Part shown: in pieces, positions 7,763 to 15,363 of the stretch | Numbering within the stretch: position 1 is the stretch's first letter | Layout: every line of letters starts with the position of its first letter | Source: Gordonibacter sp. Marseille-P4307 | GTDB taxonomy: Bacteria > Actinomycetota > Coriobacteriia > Coriobacteriales > Eggerthellaceae | Direction of reading: 5' to 3' | Assembly: GCF_900604965.1 (NCBI RefSeq) | Contig: NZ_UWPD01000001.1 | Span: 1,070,642 to 1,134,641, forward strand | Length of the DNA stretch: 64,000 nt | Translations under genes and position numbers: made by a program | Notes under the pieces: generated by a model | The model's database searches: none | Seen by the model: the letters and a program-made list of their open reading frames with translations, nothing else | What the model was told of the DNA's origin: nothing

Positions 7763-8605
7763 ATGACCGAACCGGATAACAGAACGGTCCCCCTTCGCCT
7801 TCAGAAGTTCCTCGCCCGTGCAGGGGTCGCTTCCCGGCGCGGATCGGAAAACCTCATGACGGCGGGCCGGGTGACCGTGAACGGTGTCGTCGTCACCGAG
7901 CTGGGCAGCAAGGTCGATCCGCGTATAGATCAGGTTCGCGTGGACGGCGTTCCCGTTGCGCTTTCGGCGGGTCCGATAACCGTTATGCTGCATAAGCCGG
8001 CCGGCGTGATAACCACCATGAAAGACGCGCGCGGGCGCGCCTGCGTGGCCGATTTGGTTCCGGCGGACCGATACCCGGGTCTGTTCCCCATCGGTCGTCT
8101 CGACGCCGATACCACCGGGCTGCTTTTGTTCTCCACCGATGGAGAGCTGGGAAACGGGCTTTTGCATCCCCGCCATCACGTGCCCAAGCGCTATATCGCG
8201 CTGGTGGAGGGATCCTTGTCTAAGGGCGATCTTGAGGCGCTGCGCAACGGGGTGGAGCTTGACGACGGCCTGACCCGCCCGGCGCGGGTAGATGTGTTGC
8301 CCGATCCTCGATCGGCGATCGAGCGATTCGATCTGATGCTGCCCTCGAAGCTGGCGAAGAGCGCGAGGATGCGCCGGGAGTGGAAAGCCAAGGAGCGCGC
8401 CTTCGATTTTTCGGCGGTGCGGCTTGAGATTCGCGAAGGACGCTATCATCAGGTAAAGCGCATGCTCGAAGCGGTGAGTCACCCCGTGGTGGCCCTGCAT
8501 CGCGACGCGTTCGGCCCGATAGAGCTTGGAGATCTTCCCCGGGGCTTATGGCGCGTGCTGGACGAAGACGAGGTGTCCGCGCTCAACGAAGCGCGTTGCG
8601 ACTGA
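7763..8605 (+). CDS. 23S rRNA pseudouridine synthase, RluB/RsuA family
   Basis: Converts a specific rRNA uridine to pseudouridine. The 280-residue product has an N-terminal S4 RNA-binding domain (LRLQKFLARAGVASRRGSE, residues about 11-60) and a catalytic domain with the nucleophilic Asp114 in IGRLDADTTGLLLFS. The context after scpB is that of rluB in many Gram-positives, but the exact target (23S U2605 in E. coli) is inferred. ATG at 7763 is chosen; a GTG two codons earlier abuts the scpB stop. A basic linker (KSARMRREWKAKERAF) is inserted before the C-terminal part. A strong hairpin follows. Confidence 0.9.
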   Translation: MTEPDNRTVPLRLQKFLARAGVASRRGSENLMTAGRVTVNGVVVTELGSKVDPRIDQVRVDGVPVALSAGPITVMLHKPAGVITTMKDARGRACVADLVPADRYPGLFPIGRLDADTTGLLLFSTDGELGNGLLHPRHHVPKRYIALVEGSLSKGDLEALRNGVELDDGLTRPARVDVLPDPRSAIERFDLMLPSKLAKSARMRREWKAKERAFDFSAVRLEIREGRYHQVKRMLEAVSHPVVALHRDAFGPIELGDLPRGLWRVLDEDEVSALNEARCD

Positions 8606-8609
8606 TAGC

Positions 8610-8646
8610 CCGGCGCCCCCGATCTTGACTTGCTCGGGGGCGCCGG
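8610..8646. terminator. Strong hairpin between convergent genes
   Basis: CCGGCGCCCCCGA (8610-8622) pairs perfectly over 13 bases with TCGGGGGCGCCGG (8634-8646). It lies between the ends of the converging RluB-type gene and the flavin reductase. There is no clear T-run on either side, so it may act as a bidirectional roadblock or need Rho. Confidence 0.55.
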
Positions 8647-8687
8647 AGCTCTCGCGTTCCTCCCGCTTTCGGAAGAGGGATCGGTTC

Positions 8688-10214
8688 CTATGCGGATTCC
8701 TTCGCGATCTGCTGGCCGGCGATGCGGCCGAACACCACGCAGTCGGTGATGGCGCAGCTTCCCAGCCGTACCGCTCCGTGCGTGCCGCCCGTGATCTCGC
8801 CCGCGGCGTACAGACCGGGAACAGGCTCGCTATCCTGGTTGAGCACCTGCGACTTCATGTTCGTCACCAGGCCGCCCATGGTGTGATGAACCTTGGGCCA
8901 CAGCTTCGATACGTAGAACGGGGGTTCCTTGATACCCGTTGCGCCTTCCTGGATGAGGGCGCCGAAGTCCTCGTCTTTTCCGGCGGCCACGAATCCGTTC
9001 CAACGCTCCACCTCCGCGAGGAAGGCGTCTTTGGGCATGTTGAAGGCGGCGGCCAGCTCTTCGAGCGTTTGATAGGATGTGATGACGCCCGCTTCGGCAC
9101 CGCCCTTCATAATACGCTCGACCACGCGCTTTTCGCAGGTGGGCGCATCGCCGATCACGAGGGTGGTGTGGTTGAGCTCGAGCATCTTGTCGGCACGCAC
9201 CTTGCGGTCTCCGGTTTCCTTCACGAAGCGCTTCCCAGTTTCGGGGTCGACCATGATGCCGCATCCCACCAACCGTTCGCAGAACTGCGGGCAGTAGCCG
9301 AAGCCGTCTTCGTCGGGACTGGTCCACGGACCAAGCTGGATCCAGTCCATATGGACGTCCATGGCCTTGTGCTTCAGCGCCTCGCGCAGCGCCTCGCCAG
9401 TTGCGCCTTCGTGGTTGGTGCTGGTAAGCGCATCGGTCAGGCGCGGCTCGTGGATCTGGCGCATGGCAACGTCGTTGGAGAATCCGCCGGCTGCCAGCAC
9501 GACGCCCTTCTTCGCCTTCACGAAGTAGGTCGACCCGCTGTCCTCGTTGCCCAGCTTGTAGCCCTTTCGGCACTCTGCGCCGACGATGCGCCCGGAGTCG
9601 TCTTCGACCAAGCGAACGAGCTTGGTGCTCAGGGTCGGTTTCACACCCAGTTCGTCGAGGCGGGCAATCTCCGCCTTGACGATATCGGCGCCCATGGCGT
9701 TCGACGTGGTGTTGGTTCGGGGAACGGAGTGACCGCCGTGGAAGTTCAGTTTGGTGAATTCGACGCCGAGGCCCGTGCACCATTCCACTGCGCCCGCGGA
9801 GTTCTCAACGAGGATCTTCACCTTGTCAACATGGTTGTAGTACTTGCCGGTGACCAGCATGTCCTTCTGCATCAGCTCGAAGGAGTCCTCGACGCCCGCC
9901 GCCTTTTGGAGAGGGGTGCCCACAGCGGCCATATCGCCGCCGTTGATGGAGGAGTTTCCACCGTATGAGGACATCTTGTCGATCACCACGACATCGCATC
10001 CTGCTTCTTTGGCCTCGATCGCCGCAGCCAGGCCGGCAAAGCCGGTCCCGACCACCACTACGTCGGACTCGACATCCCACTTGATGTCGGAGGCTTTCGA
10101 GCCCGCAGCGCTTTTTGACGCGCTGGGAGAGCACGCCGCCAAAGCCCCTCCTCCGATGAGCGCGACACCGGCTGCGCCCGCGGCCTTCAGGAAGTCCCTT
10201 CTTTCAACAGACAT
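8688..10214 (-). CDS. Tat-exported lipoprotein FAD-dependent reductase (fumarate/urocanate-reductase family)
   Basis: A 508-residue flavoprotein of the flavocytochrome-c/fumarate reductase family, lacking the haem domain. Residues 4-12 ERRDFLKAA form a twin-arginine signal, LAAC ends at Cys28 (a lipobox), and GTGFAGLAAA (56-65) is the FAD-binding Rossmann motif. HHTMGG (443-448), GLYAAGEITGGTHG and GAVRLG near 480-485 are conserved active-site and FAD regions. The ATG at 10214 is preceded on its strand by AAAGGGGA. Such proteins use fumarate, urocanate, cinnamates or other enoates as terminal electron acceptors outside the membrane; the substrate here is unknown. The equivalent of the catalytic Arg (Arg402 in Shewanella Fcc3) cannot be assigned with certainty; the local sequence is CERLVGCGIMV (312-322). 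Divergent from a LysR gene. Confidence 0.9.
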   Translation of the reverse strand: MSVERRDFLKAAGAAGVALIGGGALAACSPSASKSAAGSKASDIKWDVESDVVVVGTGFAGLAAAIEAKEAGCDVVVIDKMSSYGGNSSINGGDMAAVGTPLQKAAGVEDSFELMQKDMLVTGKYYNHVDKVKILVENSAGAVEWCTGLGVEFTKLNFHGGHSVPRTNTTSNAMGADIVKAEIARLDELGVKPTLSTKLVRLVEDDSGRIVGAECRKGYKLGNEDSGSTYFVKAKKGVVLAAGGFSNDVAMRQIHEPRLTDALTSTNHEGATGEALREALKHKAMDVHMDWIQLGPWTSPDEDGFGYCPQFCERLVGCGIMVDPETGKRFVKETGDRKVRADKMLELNHTTLVIGDAPTCEKRVVERIMKGGAEAGVITSYQTLEELAAAFNMPKDAFLAEVERWNGFVAAGKDEDFGALIQEGATGIKEPPFYVSKLWPKVHHTMGGLVTNMKSQVLNQDSEPVPGLYAAGEITGGTHGAVRLGSCAITDCVVFGRIAGQQIAKESA

Positions 10215-10526
10215 GGTTCCCCTTTCTCGCATGTATGTGTGCAATCCTATATTTCCCCTGTTCAGATCGCACTAACGATACGATTATTCTACTGGTTTGG
10301 AGAAAGTGAAGGGAAGCAATGGAAATTTGATGAAGGGTAACTTATTGTTTAGGGTGACCGCGGCCGAAAGCGGCTGCGCGGCGAAAAGCTTCGGCGAGAT
10401 GATGCTCCGTCTTCGGGCAGGGTGATCGGAAAGGCGCCGAAGCCCGTATCGATCGTTCGTTTTGCTACTATGTCTTCAAGCAAACAAGCGGGGCAGGGTG
10501 CGATAACGGCGATAAGCGAGGAATCC
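10215..10526. other. Divergent intergenic region between flavin reductase and LysR regulator
   Basis: About 312 bases with no convincing gene. It is more AT-rich than its surroundings near 10240-10340. It holds the ribosome-binding site of the reductase (minus strand), a small dyad at 10266-10279, and possible -10 boxes such as TACTAT near 10466 for the regulator. It should contain the promoters and operators of both genes, but no single promoter is clear enough to call. Confidence 0.6.
10266..10279. promoter_or_regulatory. Candidate LysR-type operator dyad
   Basis: ATCG-N6-CGAT forms a short inverted repeat about 50 bases upstream of the reductase start. LysR-type regulators bind short dyads of this kind, usually of T-N11-A form; the spacing here is one base short of that. 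The assignment rests on position next to the divergent lysR gene and is weak. Confidence 0.25.
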
Positions 10527-11447
10527 GTGCTCAATATCGAGATCAGGCAGCTCGAGTACTTCACCGCTGCGGCGAGGATGGGAAGCTATGCCCGGGCCGC
10601 CAAGCACCTGTTCGTCTCGCCCCAGGCTATCTCGAAAAGCGTCCAGGTGCTCGAATCGCATCTGGGGGTGAACCTGTTCGACCGCAATTCCAACGGCATC
10701 GCGCTTACCGATTTCGGGAAACTGTTCTACGAGAAATCCCTTGCGGTGATCGAAGAGCTGGAGGAGTTACAGCGCGAGGCTGAGTGCCATGTGGCCGATT
10801 GCGTGTCGATCGTATCGGTGGGCATCCATTCCCTGTGCTTCAAGGAGAACGGCGGATCGATCGCCCGCAGCGATCTTCTGGGCTTTTCATCTCGGTACCC
10901 CGACGTGGATTTCAGGTTCATGGAGATGTCGGGAGACGCCATCGTGGAATCCATCGCGGCTGATAACCTCGATTTTGCGATAACCGTACCGCCCGATAAC
11001 CTGAGCCGCGATTACGAGTCCGTCGAGCTCAAGATGTTTCCGATTGCAGCCATCGTTCCGCGTGAACGGGGAGTGCGCCTTCCCGAAAGTCTCACGGTTC
11101 CCCAGCTGTCGGGCCGCAGTCTGGTGTCGCTGTCCGGCGAGCGCGAATTGAACAAGGTGTTCATCGATCAGGCCGAGGCTCAGGGCGATCGCATCGCGGT
11201 GTCGTCGCTCCAGATCGCTCCGAACAGCGATATCGAGTTCATCACCGAATGCAGGGCGTACTCCATCCGGCCTCTTCAGCATGCGCTGCGCACCGTGACA
11301 TGCTTGCTGGTGGGCGTGGTTCCCGTTGTGGACGATAGGAACGAGGCGATCTCCATTCCGCTGTACCTGTTTTGGAAGAAGGGGAGGCGCCTTGCACCTG
11401 TGGAACGCTCTTTGCTCGACCGTATCATCTCGCTGTACCGACGTTGA
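10527..11447 (+). CDS. LysR-family transcriptional regulator
   Basis: A DNA-binding regulator of 306 residues if started at the GTG at 10527, which follows GCGAGGAA and gives the normal N-terminus VLNIEIRQLEYFTAAARMGS. The helix-turn-helix covers about residues 5-60 (YARAAKHLFVSPQAISKSV and LGVNLFDRNSNGIALTDFG). The remaining 220 residues form the effector-binding domain, with the usual two-lobed pattern. It is transcribed divergently from the flavin reductase and probably controls it in response to that enzyme's substrate; this is inference from the layout. No metabolic gene follows in the same direction except aroA, 104 bases on, which has its own -10-like box. Confidence 0.88.
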   Translation: MLNIEIRQLEYFTAAARMGSYARAAKHLFVSPQAISKSVQVLESHLGVNLFDRNSNGIALTDFGKLFYEKSLAVIEELEELQREAECHVADCVSIVSVGIHSLCFKENGGSIARSDLLGFSSRYPDVDFRFMEMSGDAIVESIAADNLDFAITVPPDNLSRDYESVELKMFPIAAIVPRERGVRLPESLTVPQLSGRSLVSLSGERELNKVFIDQAEAQGDRIAVSSLQIAPNSDIEFITECRAYSIRPLQHALRTVTCLLVGVVPVVDDRNEAISIPLYLFWKKGRRLAPVERSLLDRIISLYRR

Positions 11448-11493
11448 TCGCGTGCAGGGGGCCGAGTGTGCGCAGACGGCGCGGTGCGGGTAG

Positions 11494-11499
11494 TAGAAT
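11494..11499 (+). promoter_or_regulatory. Possible -10 box upstream of aroA
   Basis: TAGAAT lies 52 bases before the aroA start. No good -35 box is seen 16-18 bases upstream. It may mark a separate transcription start for aroA-cmk after the lysR gene. Confidence 0.3.
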
Positions 11500-11550
11500 G
11501 GCGCATGGATAAGTTGGTTGTGTTCGGTTTGATCGGGGGCGCGGGCGGAT

Positions 11551-12954
11551 ATGGTGCGAAGCGGACCGCTGCGAGGATGCGTGCGCGTTCCCGGAGATAA
11601 GAGCATCGCGCACAGAGCCCTGCTCATGGCCGCCTCGGCGGAGGGCGTTTCTTGCATCGAGGGCCTTCCCGCGTCGGACGACGTGCTTGCCACCGCGTCT
11701 GCGATCGAGAGCCTGGGCGCGCGGGTGCGCGTCGCGGGCTTTCCTTCCTTCAAGGAGTTTCGCCGCCGTCTCGGTCTCGACGCCCCGGGCATCGACGGCA
11801 ATGCGGGTTCGCGCCGAAGCGTTCCCCTGTTTTCCTTCGACGTGCTTGTCGAAGGGTGGGGAGCCTTCGGCCCTCGAACTCCCGTCGGGCCGATCGACTG
11901 CGGCAACTCGGGAACCACCGCTCGGCTCCTCATGGGCATTCTTGCCCCGTGGCCTGTGGAAGCGCTGGTCACAGGGGACGATTCGCTTCGCCGACGCCCC
12001 ATGGGGCGCGTTGCGGATCCGCTTTTCGCCATGGGAGCTTCGATTGCGCCATCTGAACGCGCGGCAGGGAAGGGCGACGCCTCGAAGGTTGCGCTGCCGC
12101 TTCTCTTCAAGGGGTCGCCGAACCTCAAGGGCATAGCGTGGGATTCGCCCGTTTCGTCGGCTCAGGTGAAAAGCGCCGTGATCCTGGCGGGCTCCCAAGC
12201 GCTCGGCACCACTTCGTTTTCAGAACCTTCTCCCTCGCGCGATCACACCGAACGCATGCTTCCCCTGTTCGGAGTCGAGGTGCGTACAGTCGAGGGCCGC
12301 TTGGTCGTCGAAGGGCTCCGCCGCCTGCGCGCCGCCAACGTCTCTGTTCCGGGGGATCCCTCTTCGGCGGCGTTTCCCGTGGCTGCGGCGGTCCTGTCCG
12401 AAGGAAGCCGCGTGCGCGTGGAGGGTGCGGGGCTCAATCCGGGGAGGGTCGCGTATCTGGACGTGCTGGGGCGCATGGGCGCGCGCGTGGCTGCGCGCGC
12501 TTCGGGGGACGGATCGCCAGAGCCCGTAGGAACCATCGAGGCGGCCTTCACCCCCTCCCTCGCGCCGGTGGAAACCCCGCCCGAGCTTTCGGCTTCCATC
12601 ATCGACGAGGTTCCGGTGCTGGCCCTCGTCGCGTCGCGGGCTTCGGGGGACTCGGTGTTCAGGTCGGTGGCCGAGCTGCGGAACAAGGAGTCCGACCGGC
12701 TGGAGGGCATAGTCGATCTCCTGGCGCTTTTGGGTGCAACCGCATATGCGGTCGGCGACGACCTGGTCGTTGAGGGCTGCGGCGGGTGGAGGGCTTCGGA
12801 GGTTCGCTCCTTCGACCCGCGGGGCGATCATCGTCTTGCCATGGCGGCGCTGGCGGCGCAGGCGGCGGGGGCCCCAATCTCGGTGGCCGATACGGAATGC
12901 ATTAAGGTAAGCTATCCTGGTTTTCTCATCGATATGGAAAGGCTGATATCATGA
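11551..12954 (+). CDS. aroA: 3-phosphoshikimate 1-carboxyvinyltransferase (EPSP synthase)
   Basis: Transfers enolpyruvyl from phosphoenolpyruvate to shikimate 3-phosphate in aromatic amino-acid synthesis. The 467-residue product has VRVPGDKSIAHRALLMAASAEG at the start, CGNSGTTARLLMG, SRDHTERMLPLFG and the late LRNKESDRLEGI and DHRLAMAALAAQAAG. The PGDKS and SRDHTE forms resemble class II enzymes. The protein is longer than the usual 420-445 residues because of extra sequence between about residues 58 and 105. The ATG at 11551 lacks a strong ribosome-binding site, but the family start is close. The last four bases overlap cmk (ATGA), as in many Gram-positives. Confidence 0.95.
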   Translation: MVRSGPLRGCVRVPGDKSIAHRALLMAASAEGVSCIEGLPASDDVLATASAIESLGARVRVAGFPSFKEFRRRLGLDAPGIDGNAGSRRSVPLFSFDVLVEGWGAFGPRTPVGPIDCGNSGTTARLLMGILAPWPVEALVTGDDSLRRRPMGRVADPLFAMGASIAPSERAAGKGDASKVALPLLFKGSPNLKGIAWDSPVSSAQVKSAVILAGSQALGTTSFSEPSPSRDHTERMLPLFGVEVRTVEGRLVVEGLRRLRAANVSVPGDPSSAAFPVAAAVLSEGSRVRVEGAGLNPGRVAYLDVLGRMGARVAARASGDGSPEPVGTIEAAFTPSLAPVETPPELSASIIDEVPVLALVASRASGDSVFRSVAELRNKESDRLEGIVDLLALLGATAYAVGDDLVVEGCGGWRASEVRSFDPRGDHRLAMAALAAQAAGAPISVADTECIKVSYPGFLIDMERLIS

Positions 12955-13625
12955 TCGTTGCCATAGACGGCCCCTCGGGAGCCGGTAAATCTACGGTTTC
13001 CAAGCTCGTTGCGAAAGAGCTGGGTTTTTCGTGCCTCGATACCGGGGCCATGTACCGCTGCGTCGCATGGAGGGCTCTTCGGGAAGGGGCCTCGCTCGAG
13101 GATGCCGAGGCGCTGGGCGCGATAGCCCGGGCATGCCGGATTTCGTTCGCGCACGACGAAGGGGCGGTGGATGCCCGCGCCGTGTTGGTGGATGGGTGCG
13201 ATGTTACCGATGCGATCAGGACCGCCGAGATCGATCGGGCGGTCAGCAAGGTGTCGGCCGTACCGGCAGTGCGCACCTCGCTGGTTGAGCGCCAACGCGT
13301 CATCGGGCGCGCGGGCAACTACGTGGTGGAGGGCCGCGATATCGGCACGGTGGTGTTCGCCGACGCCGAGGCGAAGGTGTTCCTCACGGCCAGCGACGAA
13401 CAGCGGGCGCGCCGACGCGTCGCCCAGAACGCCGCGCGCGGTATCGGATCCACCGACTTCGAGACGGTGCTCGCCGACATCGTTGCGCGCGACGAGCGCG
13501 ATTCGGCCCGCGCCGCCTCTCCGCTTGCGGCTGCCGACGATGCGATGATCATCGATTCTACCGGCCTGTCCCAGGACGAGGTAGTGGCCCGTATCTGCGA
13601 TCTCGTGCGCGAACGGATGCGCTAG
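12951..13625 (+). CDS. cmk: Cytidylate kinase
   Basis: Phosphorylates CMP and dCMP using ATP. The 224-residue product has the P-loop GPSGAGKST at residues 7-15, the LDTGAMYRCVA segment and GRDIGTVVFADAEAKVFLTAS with the LID region QRARRRVAQN. Its start overlaps the aroA stop by four bases (ATGA), implying coupling. The next gene begins immediately after its TAG. Length and motifs fit the bacterial CMP-kinase family. Confidence 0.97.
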   Translation: MIVAIDGPSGAGKSTVSKLVAKELGFSCLDTGAMYRCVAWRALREGASLEDAEALGAIARACRISFAHDEGAVDARAVLVDGCDVTDAIRTAEIDRAVSKVSAVPAVRTSLVERQRVIGRAGNYVVEGRDIGTVVFADAEAKVFLTASDEQRARRRVAQNAARGIGSTDFETVLADIVARDERDSARAASPLAAADDAMIIDSTGLSQDEVVARICDLVRERMR

Positions 13626-14522
13626 ATGCCCGCCGGCAAGAATGCGGGCACCGACGCGCCGCGCGGATACGAGCGCTTCTGGGACATGCCCTTCGGCGGC
13701 GTGTCCGAAGATCGCCATATCCCCAAGGGGGTGGCCACGGTCATCATCGTGGTGGTTGCCGCTTTGAGCAAACTGCTGTTTCGCTATCGCGTCGATCACC
13801 GCGAGCGCCTCGTCGCCCTTGCGCGGGACAGCGGCGTGGTGGTGGTGTCGAACCACACCTCGTTTATGGACGTGGTGTTTTTGTTCCTGTCGGCCTGGCC
13901 GGCGATCTGGCCGCGCTTCATCGCGCGCGACACGCTGTTTGCGGGCAAGCCTCGCGTGTTCGGCTGGGCCCTGTCTCGCCTGGGCGTGATACCCATCAAG
14001 CGCGATTCGGCCGACCGCACCGCCATCAGGCGCGCTTCGACATCGTTGAAGAACCGTGAGACGATCGTCATCCTCCCCGAAGGTACGCGACGGGGGAAGA
14101 GCGACCGCACGCCCGAGGTGCACGGAGGCGCGGCGCTTATCGCCCGTATGGGCAGGGCACCCATCCTTCCCATGACCGTGCGCGATGCGGAGCACATTAA
14201 GCAGAAGGGCCGCTTTGTGCGGTTCCCGCGCATCACAACCGAGTACGGTCAGCCCGTTTTGCTGGAGGATTTCGACTTCCTGCCCAAGGATCAAAGGCTT
14301 GACGGGTGCGTGTGGTACGCGATGCGCGAGTGCTTCGCGCTCAGCCGACGCTGCTCTCCCGAAGAGGTCGATATGGTCGAGCTCTTTCCGAATGGTTACG
14401 ATTTCACTCCTGTTTTTGCCGCCCATCCCATTCCTCGCCATACTGCTGAGGAGGTAGCCGCCGAGACGGCGCGCAAGCGCGCGGAGGAGGTTTCGGCGTC
14501 GGCGGAGAAAGGCGCGAGCTAA
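13626..14522 (+). CDS. plsC: 1-acyl-sn-glycerol-3-phosphate acyltransferase
   Basis: Adds the second acyl chain to lysophosphatidic acid at the membrane. The 298-residue product shows the acyltransferase motifs in order: NHTSFMD (HX4D), then GVIPIKRDS, the ILPEGTR block and a late PILPMTV. A hydrophobic segment near residues 37-53 (GVATVIIVVVAALSKLL) likely anchors it. The ATG abuts the cmk stop. The C-terminal 25 residues are Ala/Glu-rich and probably a charged tail. PlsY, PlsX and GpsA, which act earlier in the same pathway, are also in this window. Confidence 0.9.
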   Translation: MPAGKNAGTDAPRGYERFWDMPFGGVSEDRHIPKGVATVIIVVVAALSKLLFRYRVDHRERLVALARDSGVVVVSNHTSFMDVVFLFLSAWPAIWPRFIARDTLFAGKPRVFGWALSRLGVIPIKRDSADRTAIRRASTSLKNRETIVILPEGTRRGKSDRTPEVHGGAALIARMGRAPILPMTVRDAEHIKQKGRFVRFPRITTEYGQPVLLEDFDFLPKDQRLDGCVWYAMRECFALSRRCSPEEVDMVELFPNGYDFTPVFAAHPIPRHTAEEVAAETARKRAEEVSASAEKGAS

Positions 14523-14523
14523 C

Positions 14524-15363
14524 ATGAAGGTGGTACGGGCGAAGCACGCCGGCGCGTGTTACGGGGTTCAGCGCGCGCTCGATCTTGCCCTTAAAAGCGT
14601 GGAGGACGGAGGGCGCGCCTATACGCTGGGACCGCTCATCCATAACCCCCAGGTGGTGGAGAAACTGTCCGATCGGGGCGTAACCGAGGTGTCCGCCATC
14701 GAGGACGCGATGCGCGGCTCTTCGGTGGTCATTCGCAGTCACGGCGTTACGCCCCAGGTCATGCGTGCGGTTGTTGCGGCGGGAAACACCGTGGTCGATG
14801 CGACGTGCCCCCATGTCGCGCGGGCTCAGAAGGCGGCGGCCGATATGGCGCGCCGATTGGGCAGCGTGGTGGTCGTGGGAGAGGCGGGGCATCCCGAGGT
14901 CGAGGGCATCGTCGCCTGCGCGCGTGAGAGCACCGAGCGCGTCTATGCCGTCACCTCGCCTGACGAGGTGCCCGCAGACATCGAGGCGCCGGTGGGCGTG
15001 GTGGTCCAGACCACTCAGCAGAAAGACAGGCTCGATGCGATCGTGTCTCATCTGCGCGCCCTCGGCATCGAGCCCGAGGTGAAAAACACCATCTGTTTCG
15101 CCACTTCGCAGCGCCAGGATGCGGCGGCGGACCTGTCTGACCAGGTCGATGCCATCGTGGTTATCGGCGGGCGCAACTCGTCGAACACCACGCGCCTGTT
15201 CGATATCTGCAAGGCCCAATGCGAGCGTACCTTCCACATCGAATCGGTGGCCGAATTGGACGAGTCGTGGTTTTCCGGAGTGGGCACGGTGGGCGTGACC
15301 GCTGGCGCATCCACTCCGGAAGACCAGATCGCCGCTGTCGTTTCCCGTTTGGAGCGCATGTGA
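14524..15363 (+). CDS. ispH: 4-hydroxy-3-methylbut-2-enyl diphosphate reductase
   Basis: Last enzyme of the MEP isoprenoid pathway; makes isopentenyl and dimethylallyl diphosphate with an iron-sulfur cluster. The 279-residue product keeps the three cluster cysteines (Cys12 in AGACYGV, Cys95 in DATCPHV, Cys191 in NTICFAT), the substrate histidines His40, His73 and His123, the catalytic Glu125 (GHPEVEG), and the GGRNSSNTTRL loop. It starts one base after the plsC stop. It overlaps the following radical-SAM gene through GTGA. All functional residues are intact. Confidence 0.97.
   Translation: MKVVRAKHAGACYGVQRALDLALKSVEDGGRAYTLGPLIHNPQVVEKLSDRGVTEVSAIEDAMRGSSVVIRSHGVTPQVMRAVVAAGNTVVDATCPHVARAQKAAADMARRLGSVVVVGEAGHPEVEGIVACARESTERVYAVTSPDEVPADIEAPVGVVVQTTQQKDRLDAIVSHLRALGIEPEVKNTICFATSQRQDAAADLSDQVDAIVVIGGRNSSNTTRLFDICKAQCERTFHIESVAELDESWFSGVGTVGVTAGASTPEDQIAAVVSRLERM

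Noticed and set aside
8526-9968. A 480-codon plus-strand open frame over the flavin reductase
   Set aside because: The minus-strand product has the Tat signal, lipobox and FAD motifs; the plus-strand frame has none.
11505-11600. A 31-codon frame (MDKLVVFGLIGGAGGYGAKR...) overlapping the start of aroA, resembling a dinucleotide-binding N-terminus such as that of TyrA
   Set aside because: No ribosome-binding site, ends inside aroA, and the glycine-rich pattern can arise by chance in GC-rich sequence. A relic of a lost tyrA cannot be excluded but is unsupported.
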